A program made the translations under genes and the position numbers. A stretch of DNA of 64,000 bases from Sulfuricurvum sp. PC08-66 (lineage in GTDB: Bacteria > Campylobacterota > Campylobacteria > Campylobacterales > Sulfurimonadaceae): positions 307,020 through 371,019 of the forward strand of contig JQIT01000002.1 of assembly GCA_000830255.1 (NCBI GenBank), read 5' to 3'. Under the pieces are notes generated by a model. The model was given only the letters and a program-made list of their open reading frames with translations. It made no database searches and had not been told where the DNA came from. Position 1 is the first letter of the stretch. The number at the start of each line of letters is the position of its first letter. This document shows positions 61,690-64,000 of this stretch, piece after piece.

Positions 61690-61779
61690 TGGTGGACAGG
61701 GTGGGATTCGAACCCACGGAGGTGTTACCCTCGCCGGTTTTCAAGACCGGTGTATTAAACCAAGCTCTACCACCTATCC
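61690..61779 (-). tRNA. tRNA-Ser (TGA)
   Basis: This 90-nt gene has acceptor stem GGATAGG/CCTGTCC, anticodon loop CTTGAAA (TGA, reads UCA/UCG) and a long variable arm (CGAGGGTAACACCTCCG). CCA is encoded at 61690-61692. Confidence 0.95.
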
Positions 61780-61805
61780 ATTATTGAAGCATTTAGAGTG
61801 ACGTT

Positions 61806-61879
61806 TGGAGGTGCCACCCGGATTTGAACCGGGGATAGGAGCTTTGCAGGCTCCGGCCTTACCGCTTGGCGATGGCACC
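61806..61879 (-). tRNA. tRNA-Cys (GCA)
   Basis: This 74-nt gene has acceptor stem GGTGCCA/TGGCACC, discriminator T (U73, typical of Cys), anticodon loop CTGCAAA (GCA), and an encoded CCA. Confidence 0.95.
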
Positions 61880-61924
61880 CTAACTACGCGTGGGCTTTTA
61901 GAGATTCAGGTCTCCGGTCACACA

Positions 61925-62011
61925 TGGTGCCCGGAGCCGGAATTGAACCGGCACAGTATTACTACCGAGGGATTTTAAGTCCCTTGCGTCTACCGATTTC
62001 GCCATCCGGGC
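61925..62011 (-). tRNA. tRNA-Leu (TAA)
   Basis: This 87-nt gene has acceptor stem GCCCGGA/TCCGGGC, anticodon loop CTTAAAA (TAA, reads UUA/UUG) and a class II variable arm. CCA is encoded. Confidence 0.95.
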
Positions 62012-62058
62012 GGCTTTTTTTAATTGTCAAGTCTAAAAAAAGGATTGTATTTTGTATA

Positions 62059-62133
62059 TGGAGCGGGAAACGAGGTTCGAACTCGCGACCCCAACCTTGG
62101 CAAGGTTGTGCTCTACCACTGAGCTATTCCCGC
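62059..62133 (-). tRNA. tRNA-Gly (GCC)
   Basis: This 75-nt gene has acceptor stem GCGGGAA/TTCCCGC, anticodon loop TTGCCAA (GCC) and an encoded CCA. It is the first of four tRNAs transcribed in the order Gly, Leu, Cys, Ser. Confidence 0.95.
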
Positions 62134-62188
62134 GAAATTCACAAGCTGCAAAGCGTCCAGTAAAGGAGTCGTGTATTTGTGAGGCGCA

Positions 62189-62194
62189 ATTATA
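62189..62194 (-). promoter_or_regulatory. -10 box of the tRNA cluster
   Basis: TATAAT on the minus strand, after TTTTTTTATTGC, lies 55 bp before tRNA-Gly. It is divergent from the ilvD promoter. Confidence 0.55.
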
Positions 62195-62238
62195 GCAATA
62201 AAAAAATTGGATGTAAATAGCAAAAAGCCATTTTTGGC

Positions 62239-62244
62239 TATAAT
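62239..62244 (+). promoter_or_regulatory. -10 box of ilvD
   Basis: TTGGCTATAAT, with TATAAT at 62239-62244, lies 28 bp before the ilvD start. AGGAGAG is the ribosome site. Confidence 0.6.
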
Positions 62245-62272
62245 TTTTGCAATTTTTCTAGGAGAGTGCACC

Positions 62273-63961
62273 ATGCGCAGTGACCAAATCAAAAAAGGGT
62301 TCGATAGAACCCCTCATCGAAGCCTACTTCGAGCTACAGGACTCAAGGACGAAGATTTCAACAAGCCTTTTATTGGTGTCGCCAACTCCCATATCGACAT
62401 CATTCCTGGGCACTTTTTCCTCCAAGAGTATGGTCGCATCGTCAAAGAGGCGATTCGTGAAGCGGGTGGTGTACCTTTTGAATTTAATACTATCGGTGTC
62501 GATGATGGAATCGCGATGGGGCACGATGGAATGCTTTATAGTTTGCCCAGTCGTGAGCTGATTGCGGACTCTATTGAGACGGTGATGAATGCGCACAAAC
62601 TCGACGGACTTATCTGTATTCCCAACTGTGACAAAATCGTCCCAGGTATGCTTATGGGTGCTTTACGTGTCAATATTCCTACGATTTTTGTCTCTGGTGG
62701 TCCTATGCCAGCAGGACACAAAAAAGATGGTACCCCTATCGACTTGGCGACGGCTTTTGAGGCGGTAGGTCGTCATGCAGAGGGGCAAATGAGTGATGCG
62801 GAGCTATACGAGATAGAGTGCGAAGCGTGTCCGAGTGGAGGCTCATGTTCGGGTATGTTCACCGCCAACTCCATGAATACCTTATGCGAAGCGATGGGTA
62901 TCGCACTCCCTGGGAACGGTACCGTGCTTGCCATGACCCCAGCGCGTATCGAGATGGTCAAGCACGCGGCACGCCGTATCGTCGAAATGGTCAAAAGCGA
63001 AAATGCTAGCCAATGGAATATGCGCAACATCGTCAACGACAAAGCGATTCACAACGCATTCGTCGTCGATATGGCGATGGGGGGTAGCTCCAATACGGTG
63101 CTACATATGCTCTCTATTGCCAAGGAAGCAGAGGTGGAGTTCTCTATCGAAAAGATCAACGTCATTGCCGAAAACGTCGCACACATCGCCAAAATTTCCC
63201 CTTCGCTTTCGACGGTTCATATGGACGATATCAACCGTGCAGGGGGTGTCAATGCGGTCATGAAAGAGATAAGCCGACGTGGGGGTGTATTGCACCTAGA
63301 TGCACGTATGGTGACGGGTGAAACACTCCAAGAACGTATCGCAAATGCCCCCATCAAAGACACCTCGGTCATTCATACATGGGAAAATCCCTACTCCAAA
63401 GTGGGTGGGCTTTCGATACTCTTTGGCAATTTAGCACGTGAAGGCGCGGTGGTCAAAACCGCAGGAATTGCACTCTCGATGCGTCAATTTGTAGGCAAAG
63501 CAATATGCTTCAACTCCCAACAAGAGGCAATAGACGGCATCATGGGACACAAAGTTAAAGCAGGCAACGTCGTCGTCATTCGCTACGAAGGTCCCAAAGG
63601 GGGTCCAGGCATGCAAGAGATGCTAGCTCCTACGTCACTTATCATGGGTATGGGATTGGGTGAGAGCGTGGCGCTCATCACCGATGGACGCTTTTCAGGT
63701 GCGACTCGCGGGGCATCGATAGGGCATGTGAGTCCCGAAGCTGCTGAGGGTGGCATGATTGCTCTTATCGAAGATGGCGATGAGATCGCAATCGATGTCG
63801 ATACGCATCTGCTTCAACTCAATGTCGATGAAGCGACACTATCCAAACGCAAAGCGGCATGGAGACCGCATACCAAAACTATCAGCTCCAAATGGCTCAA
63901 ACGCTATGCGCTTTTGGTCTCCAATGCCTCCAACGGTGCGGCACTCAAAACCTCTCTCTAG
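62273..63961 (+). CDS. ilvD: dihydroxy-acid dehydratase IlvD
   Basis: IlvD removes water from dihydroxy acids in valine and isoleucine biosynthesis using an iron-sulfur cluster. The 562 residues show Cys119-Asp120-Lys121 ([10 protein letters not shown]), the second cysteine motif [18 protein letters not shown], and the C-terminal [14 protein letters not shown] and GRFSGATRG segments. The frame is open to 62207, but the ATG at 62273 is fixed by AGGAGAG and by the conserved MRSD start. Confidence 0.97.
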   Translation: MRSDQIKKGFDRTPHRSLLRATGLKDEDFNKPFIGVANSHIDIIPGHFFLQEYGRIVKEAIREAGGVPFEFNTIGVDDGIAMGHDGMLYSLPSRELIADSIETVMNAHKLDGLICIPNCDKIVPGMLMGALRVNIPTIFVSGGPMPAGHKKDGTPIDLATAFEAVGRHAEGQMSDAELYEIECEACPSGGSCSGMFTANSMNTLCEAMGIALPGNGTVLAMTPARIEMVKHAARRIVEMVKSENASQWNMRNIVNDKAIHNAFVVDMAMGGSSNTVLHMLSIAKEAEVEFSIEKINVIAENVAHIAKISPSLSTVHMDDINRAGGVNAVMKEISRRGGVLHLDARMVTGETLQERIANAPIKDTSVIHTWENPYSKVGGLSILFGNLAREGAVVKTAGIALSMRQFVGKAICFNSQQEAIDGIMGHKVKAGNVVVIRYEGPKGGPGMQEMLAPTSLIMGMGLGESVALITDGRFSGATRGASIGHVSPEAAEGGMIALIEDGDEIAIDVDTHLLQLNVDEATLSKRKAAWRPHTKTISSKWLKRYALLVSNASNGAALKTSL

Positions 63962-63968
63962 TTCCCAC

Positions 63969-64000
63969 AGCATGCCCAATCGTGTAGCATTGGGTGTGCT
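63969..64000 (+). terminator. probable terminator of ilvD (cut by window edge)
   Basis: AGCATGCCCAAT and ATTGGGTGTGCT form an imperfect 12 bp stem eight bases after the ilvD stop. The T run would lie beyond the window end, so this cannot be confirmed. Confidence 0.45.

Overview
The window comes from a free-living member of the Campylobacterota (Epsilonproteobacteria), probably a Sulfurimonas/Sulfuricurvum-like organism; the genus is inference. The signs are a UbiA-type prenyltransferase of the MqnP type, a bc1 complex with a di-heme PetC, a bipartite CetA/CetB-like energy-taxis pair, a tRNA cluster Gly-Leu-Cys-Ser, promoters that are mostly a strong TATAAT -10 box without a clear -35, and very tight gene packing with 1-20 bp overlaps. 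Base composition is moderate by eye, with clearly AT-richer patches. No rRNA, CRISPR array, transposase or integrase was seen.

Layout. 1-2012: two tandem related lipoproteins, the first cut by the window edge. 2053-8128: rimO-tilS, a CHASE2 adenylate cyclase and a HI0933-type flavoprotein. 8125-9807: a Cys-rich periplasmic protein and an ars operon (arsR, arsC, small Cys-rich ORF) with a palindromic operator. 9812-12242: uppP, an MFS transporter and an RDD protein. 12290-16349: a cytochrome c lipoprotein, a 62-residue hyperacidic protein, a RelBE-like pair, a secreted caspase-like protease with a beta-barrel partner, and tRNA-Arg. 16413-21174: mqnP and poorly known genes, a J-domain protein, and an arylamine N-acetyltransferase. 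21219-27533: an accessory island with three or four toxin-antitoxin modules (RHH/MazF, MNT with a possible HepT fragment, Phd-like/MazF, VapBC), an AT-rich PD-(D/E)XK protein, a DUF4393 (Abi-alpha-like) protein and a CDF metal exporter. 27546-34688: a lipoprotein hydrolase, an NADH-oxidase-like flavoprotein, and a six-gene run with moaA, queE and queD. 34718-37612: petABC with promoter and terminator. 37631-42510: a glycosyltransferase-like protein, a CNNM/CorC-like protein, and a porin/solute-binding/HD-GYP operon. 42594-47273: a five-gene operon of ATP-grasp, alpha-E, transglutaminase-like and two aspartoacylase-like proteins. 47342-53994: CetA/CetB-like taxis pair, B12-radical SAM protein, histidine kinase, diguanylate cyclase and sterol-desaturase-like protein. 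54093-59672: a two-component system, then fliK-flgD-flgE. 59749-62133: an AT-rich M48 protease and four tRNAs. 62239-end: ilvD.

How the genes work together. Respiration (petABC, menaquinone via mqnP), motility and taxis (fliK-flgD-flgE, cetA/cetB) and second messengers (one adenylate cyclase, two GGDEF proteins, one HD-GYP protein) dominate the core genes. The most interesting accessory systems are the secreted caspase/beta-barrel pair, the island at 21.2-27.5 kb, and the ATP-grasp/alpha-E/transglutaminase/aspartoacylase operon, in which one of the two aspartoacylase paralogues has lost its metal ligands.
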